Of a DNA stretch of 60,000 bases, positions 26,901-38,900 are shown one piece after another. Source of the DNA: Apostichopus japonicus. Its lineage: Eukaryota; Echinodermata; Holothuroidea; Aspidochirotida; Stichopodidae. Each line of letters opens with the position of its first letter. The first letter of the stretch is position 1. The stretch spans positions 15,751,303-15,811,302 of the forward strand of contig NC_092581.1 in NCBI RefSeq assembly GCF_037975245.1, read 5' to 3'. The notes beneath the pieces were generated by a model. That model was not told the origin of the DNA. It searched no databases and was given only the letters and a program-made list of their open reading frames with translations. Both the position numbers and the translations under genes were made by a program.

Positions 26901-29900
26901 AGTCACTCCAAGATTAATGTATGTCGTCCAGTTACAGAGTTGTTGACAATTAATAATCATGGACGTCGAATATGATTCTGACTTCGGTCAGCTTGCGGCT
27001 TTGATAAGCCAATGAGGCTTCTTTGCGAGTTCCTGCTTGCAGGAGGATCTAAAATACATACATACATACATCTGTTTATATAATAATACCTTTGTTTTTA
27101 GGAGGCCTGAGTAATGCTGCAGATATACTCTCGTTGCAATACATCGGGAAGCAAGCAAATTCCACGAGGAGATTACAAGCAGTAGAGAAAGTCCTGATGG
27201 CGACATTTGAGGTATTGCACTCTATGGAAACATCACCTGAAAGAAAAAGAAAATACAGTATGAGTAATAATTATATATGAACAATTCTTTCATAGACACT
27301 GGGTAAAATAACTCTTTGATGCAAACACGACCACTGCCACTACCATGATCCGAAATATACAGAAGTTTCAATATATATTTTAATGTATTTAAAAAAAAAA
27401 AAAAAAAAATCGGCTGAAACTTACGAAGGTAAGTTGCAGAGGCTGAATCGCTGGTCAAGTCTGAATTTGTTCTGATCATGCAACTCTCGAAACCGCTACG
27501 TTCCTCTACCCCCTCCAGACAATCAAGGTACGAAGATATTTTGGAATGTTTCTGTTTCTCCTCCTCCGATCCCGTGCCCCCAAAGAGGCTCCGGGGCACC
27601 TGGATCTTCTTCATGCACGACTTGGTGGTATCGCTACCTGGCAAGATCTTCTTGTTAACGAATTTGGAAAAGAAATTTTGATAGCATTGCACGCAGGCTT
27701 GCATTAGAAACAGAGGCGGAGTCTCCGACTCTGGCAGGGTCAAGCTAGCCGAGCTCAAACTCCTGCTGTGACTGAGTTTTTCGGAGAGCTTCGATTCCCG
27801 CGGAGAGAAAGGTTCGTCCGTATCGACGATGCTCTGAAGGCTGGGAGAATCTGTTGGTTCGGCCAGGCTCGTCGGTCTGCTAAGGAGCTGACGCTTGGAA
27901 GAACTTGAAGTGACCGACGGATTGGAAGCCAGCCGATCCAGAGATTGATGACCGGTTTCATCTTCTTCGTCGTTAGTTGAATTAAACGTTTCGGTAGACT
28001 CGCTAGAGGACTCGGAGATTTGAGATGTCTCCTCCGTGGTGCTACTTTGGATTGAGACCTTCCTCTCCTGAGCTGAGGAATCTTCGTCTTTATCTGGGGG
28101 GACAAAAAATTAGTTGAGAAAGTCTCTTCAAAATAAACTTATAAAGTAGACAAGTTGCTTTAAATACATGGCGATGTATATTTGAGGGGGGGGGGGTGGG
28201 GGAGGATGTGAACTGTGAGGTCAAAGGTTACGTGGCAGAGAATTTTTTGTTTGTAAGATTAATCCATGCAAACTAATACCTTGGGAAGATAACTTTACTG
28301 ACATACAATGTAAGGTGACGTATACATTAGGGTAGCATGTAACTGTAAGGTCAAAGGTTATGTGGCAGAAATGTTTTCCTTCATAAATATATATGTCATG
28401 CCTTATAAAAAACAATAAATAAATGCTAATGCAAGGTATTACGGGATGTACATGTTTGGGTGAACATGAATTGTGAGGTCAAAGGTTTAGGGGTACTTCA
28501 TGCTCATCTATAAATTGAAAAAATTAATTGATACAAATTCAAACTATAACACATAGGATGACTTCAATGTGGCAGTTTGAATAAGAGGTCACAGGTCATG
28601 TGGCCAAGTGTTGTGTTTGAATATGCAATAAGGTCACCATGAGCTGTCGAACTGCGCAGATCAGCAATGTCAGTTTCACACCCGGATTTGTATCAACGAA
28701 CAACTCATTCAAATTAACAAATTGACTGGTAGTCACAGAACTACTATATTAGCACCATCGCACACTTCTTAAGGAAAGAGCAAAAGTTTGGGGGTGGGAG
28801 GGGGCAGGTTAGTGGTGGTGGTGGTTGTAGGTTGCAAGGTGACAAATAGGACTTGATACGCCTTCACAAAACACACAATTCAAATGCAATATCTTAAGGG
28901 TATGCAAAACTGATCAATATCCTGCCCTTCAGAAAAATTCAAATCTTACCCAACTCCCCCCACTCCCCTCCCCCCTCCACAGAGACTCCCCCTCCCCTCC
29001 CCCCTCCACATTTTTAACTTCTTCTTCTACATAAGGGCTTTATCAAGTCAACATTACTACCATCATCCATCTGTACACAGCAGAATAGAACTCCTCAAAC
29101 AGGAGTACACACACACACCTTTATCTACGCTGTCATCTCTGTGTGGTACAGTCTGACTTTCCACCATGTCATAGTCGTTCTCGATCCCCTCTAGATGTCT
29201 CAAGAGTTCTTTGGGGAGCTCATCTTCCTGCTCTGTCACCATAACTGGAGCGACGTCTAGCGGGTGAGGGCTTAGCACCATGGATGGTTGTACCTAGATG
29301 GTGGAATGGAGGATAAACAAGAGCCCAATGGGGCATTAGCACCATGGATGGCTGTACCTAGATGGTGGAATGGAGGATAAACAAGAGCCCAATGGGGCAT
29401 TAGCACCATGGATGGCTGTACCTAGATGGTGGAATTGAAATACAAGAGCTCAATGGGGCAATAAGGTACCTGGCTTAGTGAAGTATTAAGTGTTGGATGT
29501 CATCACCCTATCGTAGTTGATAAAATGAATGCATAGTATCAACTTCACACAAATGGGCAGGTTCTAAGGCTGTCACTCAATAAAAATGTTTATTTTAGGC
29601 CCACATGTACAAGCTATTAATCAACAACTGTATTTCAAGTTTGGATACAATCCGATTAAAGGTTGTGGAGTTATTGCCATATTAAAATTTGGGGCCTGAT
29701 AAAATTTTGCACCTAAATGGTCCCAAAAATATTTGGCCCAAACAAACTGGCTCAAAAATATATTTGCCGCCCCCCCAAAAAAATTGTGGGCCCAAATGGA
29801 ATATTGGGCTCCACAAATTGCGGCTCAAAGAAAGTGTTCCAAAATGCATTTGGGGTGGAAATAAAATTTAGGCCCACCAGGTCCAAATATGGGCCCAGAA

Positions 29901-32900
29901 TTTGTTGAGGCTCAGATAGTCCCAAAGGCTAACATGTTCCAGCTATTAACCAACAACAGTATTCCAAGTTTGGCTACAATTAACCCCATAACTTCATTAA
30001 TATTCATAAGTTCTGCAGCTAAAACAATAGGGCACACCAACCCACTATACTACATCTACACAGCAAGTACGACAAATATCCATCACTCCATTGTTGAGTT
30101 ATCACAGACCCGAGCAAGTGTCACAGACGCACACACATAAGCCTGAAAGCATAGGTCCCTTTGCTCCCAGCAAGGAACATAAAGATACCCAAAATATCAA
30201 ATTTGCATTTATTTTAGCTATAATACCGATAGTGTTTAAAAATGTAAAAGAGATCCTTCTTATCTGTTTTTGCTTTATCGTTTGTTGTCGAAAATATTCT
30301 CAATCTGAAGTGAAATTTTTTACAACTTTCAACGTTTTGACTGATGTACAGTTTAATCTCTTAGATCTTTATCAAGTCAGGATGAACCTAAAGAAAGTTG
30401 CTATCGATCAAATATTCATCTTTTAATTAGTCCATGTATTTGATGTCAACCTTAGATGAATCATCTATTTAAACTTGCAAGTCATTTCTGAACACTCTTC
30501 TTTACTATAATAAAAGAAATCCTCAAAATTTTACAATGTACGTGATATTGTTAACCTAGCCGAACGAATCAACGATGCTGTGCATCTCTTCTGCTTGCCC
30601 CAATAGCTAGTTATGAAAAAACAACGAATCTTTGACAATTTACGAGATGCTCGCTGCTGATTGGAAATACTTATCAAAAATCATTCTCACGTCATCTGAT
30701 GTTAAACAGACCGTACTCATGACTAACAGCTAGTTAGTAAAACATATGGACCAAGCAAGGCTTTACCTTGGTCATCAGTTTAAGACACAGCTGTAAGGAA
30801 TCGTGAATTTCAACCAAGGCTAAATGACTGCAGTTGTTGGTCAAAGACATCGTAATCTTACACAGAAGCTGGGGCAAGTATTCCGTTGGAGTCTCCACGT
30901 AGGATTCCTGTTGGTGAAAAGAGAGAGAAACGTAAGGTCACATGTCCGTAGCTGTATATCATCACAATGTCTGTCGTAACTGGTATTAAGAGGAGAGACG
31001 TATCAAGAGTCTTGTGCCTTTTGGACTGGCAGACAAAAAAAATGCTACTGATAACGAGACGCCTGAATTTACAACAAGAATGCCATTGAAAACAAAATTT
31101 TGAAAGGGCATCGTAAAAATGGGCACTGTTGAAAACTAATGATTAGGTTATTTTTCAAAATGGCGCTGGACATTGGTCGGGAAAGTCAGCATTTGTTTCT
31201 CCCCCGTTTTCTCTTCTTTCCCAGATGGGGGAGTGTGGGTGGGGGAGAGGGGTGGGGGAGTGGGGTGGGGAGTGGGGTCTGGGGTGGGGGAGTGGGGATG
31301 GAAAAGGCAAGAATGAATACATGAAGGTCACTAAAGGCCCTGGAAAATTGTTAGGACATTATCATCAATCACTGAATTGTCAGTTAGGAAAAGGAATAAA
31401 ATTGAAGAAATAGCCGCAGGTGACGTTGACTAATTAAAACTTATTCATAAATACAAACAATTTTGGGGGGAAATACAAATAAATATACGGTGAATAATCC
31501 TGCCAATGTAATTTTATAAATTTAAACTGTGCAAGTTAAAGGAATCTTACCAACGAGACGATGTCCAGCAGGAAATCTACCAGTACGCAGAGTTCGGAAC
31601 AGGTCAGGGCATTCCGGTCTATCGGCTCCATCATTCTGACCCCCGATTTACGACAACACATCTCAAACTTCTTCCCGACGTACTCCCAGATGAAATACTG
31701 CTCCAGACTATTGAAGAGCTGATTCGCGATTTTGATGAGATCGGCTGGTTTCGAGCTGCCAGACTTCAGCCTCCTCCTGACGACACCGCAGAACGTGTCT
31801 GACGTCGATCCCTTACAAGGTTCCAGGGTGCACTTCTGGTACAGGGCGCGGAAGACCTCGATGAGAATATCGTCCAAGATTGCTTGACCGACTTCCGGTT
31901 TATCCAAAAGGCTGTTTAACAGCCTATACGGCTTTAGGAGGTGAACCTTTTGGTCGGTCGTCCCCGGCGATGTGTCTTCTGGGGTGTCGTGTAGCCAAGT
32001 CTTCAATCCCTCGATTAGTAAGTTTCTGGAATGCGTTTCAAAGTAAACGGTTTGATCTTCTATGCTGACATAGCTGGAAGTGGACACTGCACTATCCGAG
32101 CGTTTATGCTTCTTGAGGTCGTGTGGGGTCAGTTTGGGGGCAGCAGCTTTGTAGCCGCCAGCGTCATGATCTCCTAGCAACCATGTGAAGAGTCTACGGT
32201 TCAGAGACATGTCCCTACGGAGGAGTGTATTTAATGTCGCCGTGACGAGTTCGGTAAGTTGATCGTGGCTGAGAGTTATAGACGCACTGCACAGAGGGAA
32301 GCACACAAGGACAAGATCCAAGGTGCTTCGTTGTACTAGGACGACTGTATCAAAGAGGGCGGCACACACAGATTTAACCTGCGCAGGAAGAGTCAACCAT
32401 AACAAGTGAAAAACTTCAATATGTGGTAGAAATAATCATAGATATTGAAGAAAATATTCACAAATTGGGTATGGTTCGGGACATACAGTACACCGTTTGT
32501 TCATACAGTATTTACCGGTAGGGGTATGGCTTTAATGGTAACAATAAAATGCAAGTTTTCCTATCAAACCAAGCACAAAAGATCTAAATCCCAAACTTAT
32601 CAAATGTGTTAATTTACTAAGAAAGAGACCTCGTGGATAAAATGTTCTGGGTGTCCACAAGGTGGGCTAAAAAGAGATGAATATATAAATTTAGGGAAAG
32701 AAAACAATATTTAACATTTTATAAAGAAAAGGATGAAACGCTATTAACCCGACCAGTATGATCTTTCAAACTGTAACGGATTGTATGAATCAGGAACTTC
32801 CAATCAAGCTTTTTGTATCTTCAAAAATATTTGTTTAATTTTTTTATACGGAGATGAGAAATGTTTGAGCAATATTTCAGACAGAAAAGTTTTACTTTTT

Positions 32901-35900
32901 CTTCCAATATGCTAGGGAAATTAAAAAAAAAATGCAAGAAAAATGAATCAGGAATTTCTCATTCAGTTTTCAAAATTAATAAGTTTAAAATATCATCAGG
33001 GATTAAGACAATGTTTGAGTAATATTTCAGTCAGCAAGCTTCTTGTTTTCTTTTTGAAACAGTATGTAAAACAGTTTTTTAGTAGTAATTTCATAAACCA
33101 TTCTGCATCGCATCTTAACCACATGAACTTCAAATTGTCTGTATGCTGGCCAAATTACAAACAGTAAAAATATGAAAAAATGGTTTCTTCTTCTAGTAAC
33201 AACAACAACATCAACATTAAATCTCTACAAAACAGCTTGATTTCATCTAGTTTCCTTCTGTGGTATCGTTATCAAAGGACCTTGTCTTCAGGACAGAGTT
33301 TCATGTGAGTAATATCAATATTAGAACAACACCCATTATATAGAACTTAATCTACAGAATTCTCTGCGTCATATCATCGATTATCACATTGCTGCTATTT
33401 ATAGTGACATCGTCACAGAGTAAGTCGTAGGTCAAATACTTTCTTTCCCTTTCTGTTTATATTATTTCACGGATCAAAGGGAAATAACTAATATATCATA
33501 GTTAGCATGTGATGACATTTCTATAAATACATGTGACGTTATTACGAACAGACTTGCTCAAGTCCTCCATGGACTCTCTTTTGAGCGACGGATAATAAGA
33601 ACCCTCACGCCAGGAAATGGAAGAATATTCTAGCATCCTGTGTACGGAACTTTTGCACCTTAAGTTTGTACTTGCATCTGTGAAATATGTTAACGACATA
33701 ATTATGATAGTTATCATTGTATTTCTATCTCTTTCCAATCAACTGAACATCCTATGTTCTGTTTTGATAGCTGAAAACCAATGTTGTCTACTCGTCCATT
33801 CCCCTTCCCACCCCCCCCCCCCAAGCACCACCTCTAAATGGCAACGATGGTCTTATTCCTAGTGACTTACCAACAGCTGAGTGTCTGATCCAAACAAGTA
33901 TTTCTGTTCGCTCATGGGTGTCTTGTTGTCAATTTGTGACAGGACAAAGTTAATGGCCGGAAGACGGACAGTGGGACTTGTCAAGACGCTCTCCCATAAT
34001 GCACTGTAAAAGTTGGACTTCACCATTCCTGCACACAGCTGGACAAGAAGGTTGTTTGTTCTGGAAGATGAGAGAACATGAAAAGATGATCAAATACAGA
34101 TACCAAAACATGCCAAATGAGGACTTAGTTACTTTGTTCAAGTCTTTTGAGGGAAGGGATAGGAGACAAAGAGGAGGGCGGGGGTGGGGGGGTGGTGGGA
34201 AGAGATGGCAAAAAGATTCATTATGTATCTTAGATACTATGTTTGGGGTCTATGTATTACTGTACTTCTGTCTGTGCTTGCAAATATTATTCTACAACCT
34301 CTCTCTCTTTCCTCTCCCCCTTTCATTTCATTGTAGACTACTCGTTGACGAGGTCCAAAAATCAACTTTTCCATAGTTGGACCTGACAGACTATGAATTT
34401 AGCTATAATTCTGCATTTAGGCAAAGGCTTATCAAAATTGGGACAATAAGGGATGGGAGGGGGGGGGGGGTAGGTGCAGCATCCTGCAGCCAGGCTACAG
34501 TCAGGCTGACATCTGCTAAGACCTGCAGTTCAATGCAATAGTCACTGCAGCTTCACACAGTATACACTGCCTGTCTGCCGGGTTAATCTTTATTCCTTGA
34601 TTCCGATTCAGCTTTGCTGCAGGGGATGCTTGCAGCTGCTGCAGCCAAGCAGACGCTTTGAGTGAGCCCTCTTTGATCTTACTGGAGCTGGTGGGATCCC
34701 GATCAAATGCAGTGGAACGGAAAACTGTCATCTGAATCTTTAACCATCTGCTTATGGAATGTGATGAAAAGCATTCTCTTTTTTCCTGAATGACACTATT
34801 TTGTAACATGAAGTGGAACACATTATGACGGTACTGGCTAATAGCCATTTCATCAGAGAGTGATCTCCAGAGGATTATAATGCCATTGTTTGACCAATTC
34901 CAATTTTATTTTGAGGAATAATCAGAAGATTTTTTTGGCAATTGGCAACTTGTAGTACTTTTAGAAGCCATCAGTTACTCAGCAATAAAATTATCCCTCA
35001 ATCCTATCAACTTTTGACAGAGCGATATCATGCTCTTTCTAAACTATATACTACTGTAAGTCACTTTTCCTTTCTTCATTTCCCTTCTTTACATCACTTC
35101 ACAGCCTGTACGTGGCATTTCCTCTTTCTGTAAAACTAGCGACTTAAATAACTATTGTGTAGGAAAGCAAACAGTACAGTACAGTACGCCTGTCCACTTA
35201 TCTGCACAATTTGGTTATCTGATGAAACCAGAGTGCAAAATGCATTCAGGTTTCGATGACTTTGTTACACTACATTTCTGATTGTTCACAGAATTAGTTC
35301 TTAAATAATATTAATGTAGTGAAATGCTATTTTGATGAACTGTGGCATAATAAACACCGGTTAGTGTACTGTACAGAGCAATACACACCCCCACCAAACA
35401 CAATGGAGGTCTTGTACTCAATGTGATGCATCCACATCAATTATGACAAAAAATATCCATGATTCCTGTCTTGAGATATCATGCTTAAAGGTTTCCATAA
35501 TTCGGCCTCTGGTGACCTCAAATGAACTTTGACCTACACCAACAACAATAGGATTCTTGCACTCAATTTTGGCAATTCCATATACCATGTATGAGAAGTA
35601 TCCATGACTTCTACCATGAGCTATCATGTCTAAAAGGTTTTCAGTTTGACTGCTGGTGACAAATATGACCTCCACCAAAACAATTGGGTTCTTCTATTCA
35701 ATATAATGCATCCACATGATAAGTATGAGAAGTATCCACGTCTCCTATCCTGAGACGTTCTCTTTATAAGGTTTTTCAGTATTTGACGTCTGGTGGCCTC
35801 AGATGACCTTTGACCTCCACCAAAAACATTAGGGTCTTTCTACTTGATATGGGGTATCTCCAAGCCAAGTATGAAAACTATCTATCATTCCTATCTTGAG

Positions 35901-38900
35901 ACATTGTGTTTACAAGCTGGGCGTCACACACGCACATACACTCGAACACGACATCGTGACTGCGTAGGTTTCTGTTGTCATCGAAACCAAAACTCACTCA
36001 AGTGTATATCTATTGTGTATGTGTTCTTGTTTGTTAAATAAGACTTAACATTAGAGAACAGTAACAATAAAAGGCTGTGTTGCATATTGAAAGAGCATAG
36101 TGAAAGAGAGAAACAACTAAACACAGAACTGCTCATCTACTGTGAAAAGTTGTGTAGTTAATTGATTAAAGGTCAGGAGGGCCTGAAGTTTTAATCCCAG
36201 AGGGAACTTCAAACCTAGACTGTCAATTGTTTCTCAGGATGAAAAGTAGGAATTTGCAGAAGTTTGATTAGCAATAAAAGCCCTTGAAAAAGTTGACAAG
36301 GAGACAACTGAATACACACCCATTACCTAAAAGGGTGCAATGACCCCCCCCCCCCCCCCAATCAGTACTTTTGCAGTCAATAAGCCCAACAAATAAGAAA
36401 TATGAACATCAATTACAGCTATTTGATATTGGGTTTGCTTTACATATTTCTTATGTACTGTACCTGTTCTTACCCTTGGGACGAACATACACAGCTGCAA
36501 CTGCGAAGGCAGCACACTACTGAGAAAAGAAGCACAAAACTGTGCAGCATCAATAAAAAACTTTATCAAAGTGGTTTTCAAAAGCAGATCATTACATACC
36601 CATAAAACCACTTTTTATCATCAATGTGTTGCACTAAACCTCACAAAATGTGATTAAAGATCTGCTTTATTGGCTCCAATTATAGCACGCTATGGCTAGG
36701 AAAGTTTTGTGATTACGTAATCGACCTGCCAAGGTCGTAACTCGACCTCAGGCTCCACGATTAGCCTGCATAGCTTCTTAACACTATTAGGCTCTTTGTG
36801 GAAATATGCTCATGTCTACAGTGTAGTTAATCATACAGCATTCACACAAAGACCCTCAACCAAGAAAATAATATGTGGCAGGCATTTTAGACTAATTGGT
36901 AAGAAGAGGTCATTTTACGACCAAGGAAGGTCGATTGCGTAATCTCAAGAACCTTTTCCATGATAGCGTGCTATAGTTGGGGTCTATACAGCAGACCTTT
37001 AAACCTCTGTAGTGTAAGGCTGTTATTACCTCTCGGAATGTTCAGAGCCCTCTTCCAGCCCAGGTAATATACCCTGAAGTAATCCAGTCAAGGCTGGTCT
37101 GAGATGCTCCCCTAGCGGTAGATAATGTTCTTCATAGAGCCCCAACAGTTTGGGTTTAACAGGCATAGCAGCATAGCTCAACAAGGGGAAGATCCCTGCG
37201 CTGTATATAAACATGTCATGGCACAGCTGTTTGGGGCCGATGGTGCGAAATATCAGTGCGTAGGTCTCGAGAGCCTTCAGGTGTACCCCGCTAGGGAGAG
37301 CCGGATGAGTACACTGGGCCAGACGCTTGCCTATCACAAGCCTCTTGGGAATACATGAGTATTTAGAGTTGGCTTGTAAAACCTGGAAAAGCAACAACAA
37401 TAAAACATGATCAAATACTAGTATGATAATACCAGGGAGCTGCTACTCTAACGGTAGCAGCTCCCTGATAATACAAATTGCAGTAATAGACTGAATTTTG
37501 CATCTTTCTTTGTTTCTTGCAAAGTTACACTGTATTATAAATGTGTTGCACAAAATATTGCGAGGATATCACAGAAGATTGTGGGCACATTGTGCTCTTT
37601 TCTAATACTTAAGTCTAACGCCAGCCGCAAACTGCTCGACTGAACGAGACTCAACTGAACGAGACTCGACTGAACTCAACCCGTACTTACAATCTTGGAT
37701 AGTCGGACAATGTGCGGGCTTAAGACCTGCACGACTGATCGAGAAGTTGCTAGATTTCAGTCGCAACCATTTCAGTCGTGGAAACTTGCTTTATTGCTAT
37801 TTCCCAACTTGTAGTAGATAGACAGACAGTGTGCGGTTGTTCAAAACTGAAGTTGCCATTCCTTTTCAGTACTTTTCGTTACCCATTCGGCCATCTCAAT
37901 TTTGATCTGCTCACAATGGGCGCTTAATTCCCCTTCCCGAAAGTAATTTGTTTGCATAAAAATTCAGACAGCCTTAGGCAGCATGTGAATGAATTATTAG
38001 TTGCAAATTCTTGTGCGTGCGTTCGTGCAACTAGCTGAGTTGAATGACATGGCCTATGTCTGATTCATGAAGAAAGTACGACACATTTACCAGCGATAAA
38101 AGTTTCATAAAGTATGTGCTGTATTAAACAAACTTTGTTTAAATTGATTGATAACATAAATTTGCCATGATTTACATCTAGACTATTACAGTATGTGAAA
38201 GTCCTAGACATAATTTTGAAAGGCTGCATACTGTATATATGCTGCCATTTGTCTGTCAATATTATGAATGTTGTTTTTAAAAGTTATACATTTTGGGCAC
38301 AACTACATGATAGGCTACAGTACAAACTAACCCTACTGCACTTACCCTATACCGAAAGATGGTATTAAATGTTATAAAACACAAGTTTTGATATAATGAC
38401 CTTTGCAAGTAAAGGCATAATTCTCTTTCTTATAAAAAAAAACTCCCAAAACACAGGGCATTAAAAGCGATGTACTTGGCAAAGTACCTGGCTAAGTTTA
38501 CAGGGTATGTACAGTAGACATCCCCTACTGACATTTAATTAACATTGTCACATGTCAAATCAGTTGAATAACAAAAAAAAAAACAAAAAAAAACAAGGCC
38601 ATGTAGTCTAACATCAAGACAAGACCTAGACGAAAGGATATCACCTCTTGCTTCCCCAAGGCATGCTTAGTTGAGTTCAGCTGAGTTTTTATTTTACATG
38701 CTGTTTGCAATGTAATTCAATTCTACTGTACCATTAGTCTTGTTTAAAGGGTGTGAAGACTCGCTCAGAAAGAAACGTCTAATGCCGGTAATCTGACCTA
38801 GTTTCGAATGAGGTTTAACAGAAGTGTTAGACACCACCATCGATCCCAGAAAATACACACACAGCTTGCTACCGTCGGTAATTAGACACTAGTGTACAGT

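Noticed and set aside
26849-26905. tRNA gene
   Set aside because: The A and B boxes belong to a SINE head; the sequence does not close into a tRNA and has a second copy with the same non-tRNA body.
34516-34848. 110-codon minus-strand frame in intron 3
   Set aside because: I find no family resemblance, and exons 3 and 4 join in frame without it.
35418-35678. 86-codon minus-strand frame
   Set aside because: It lies inside the 145-bp tandem repeat and is not conserved between units.
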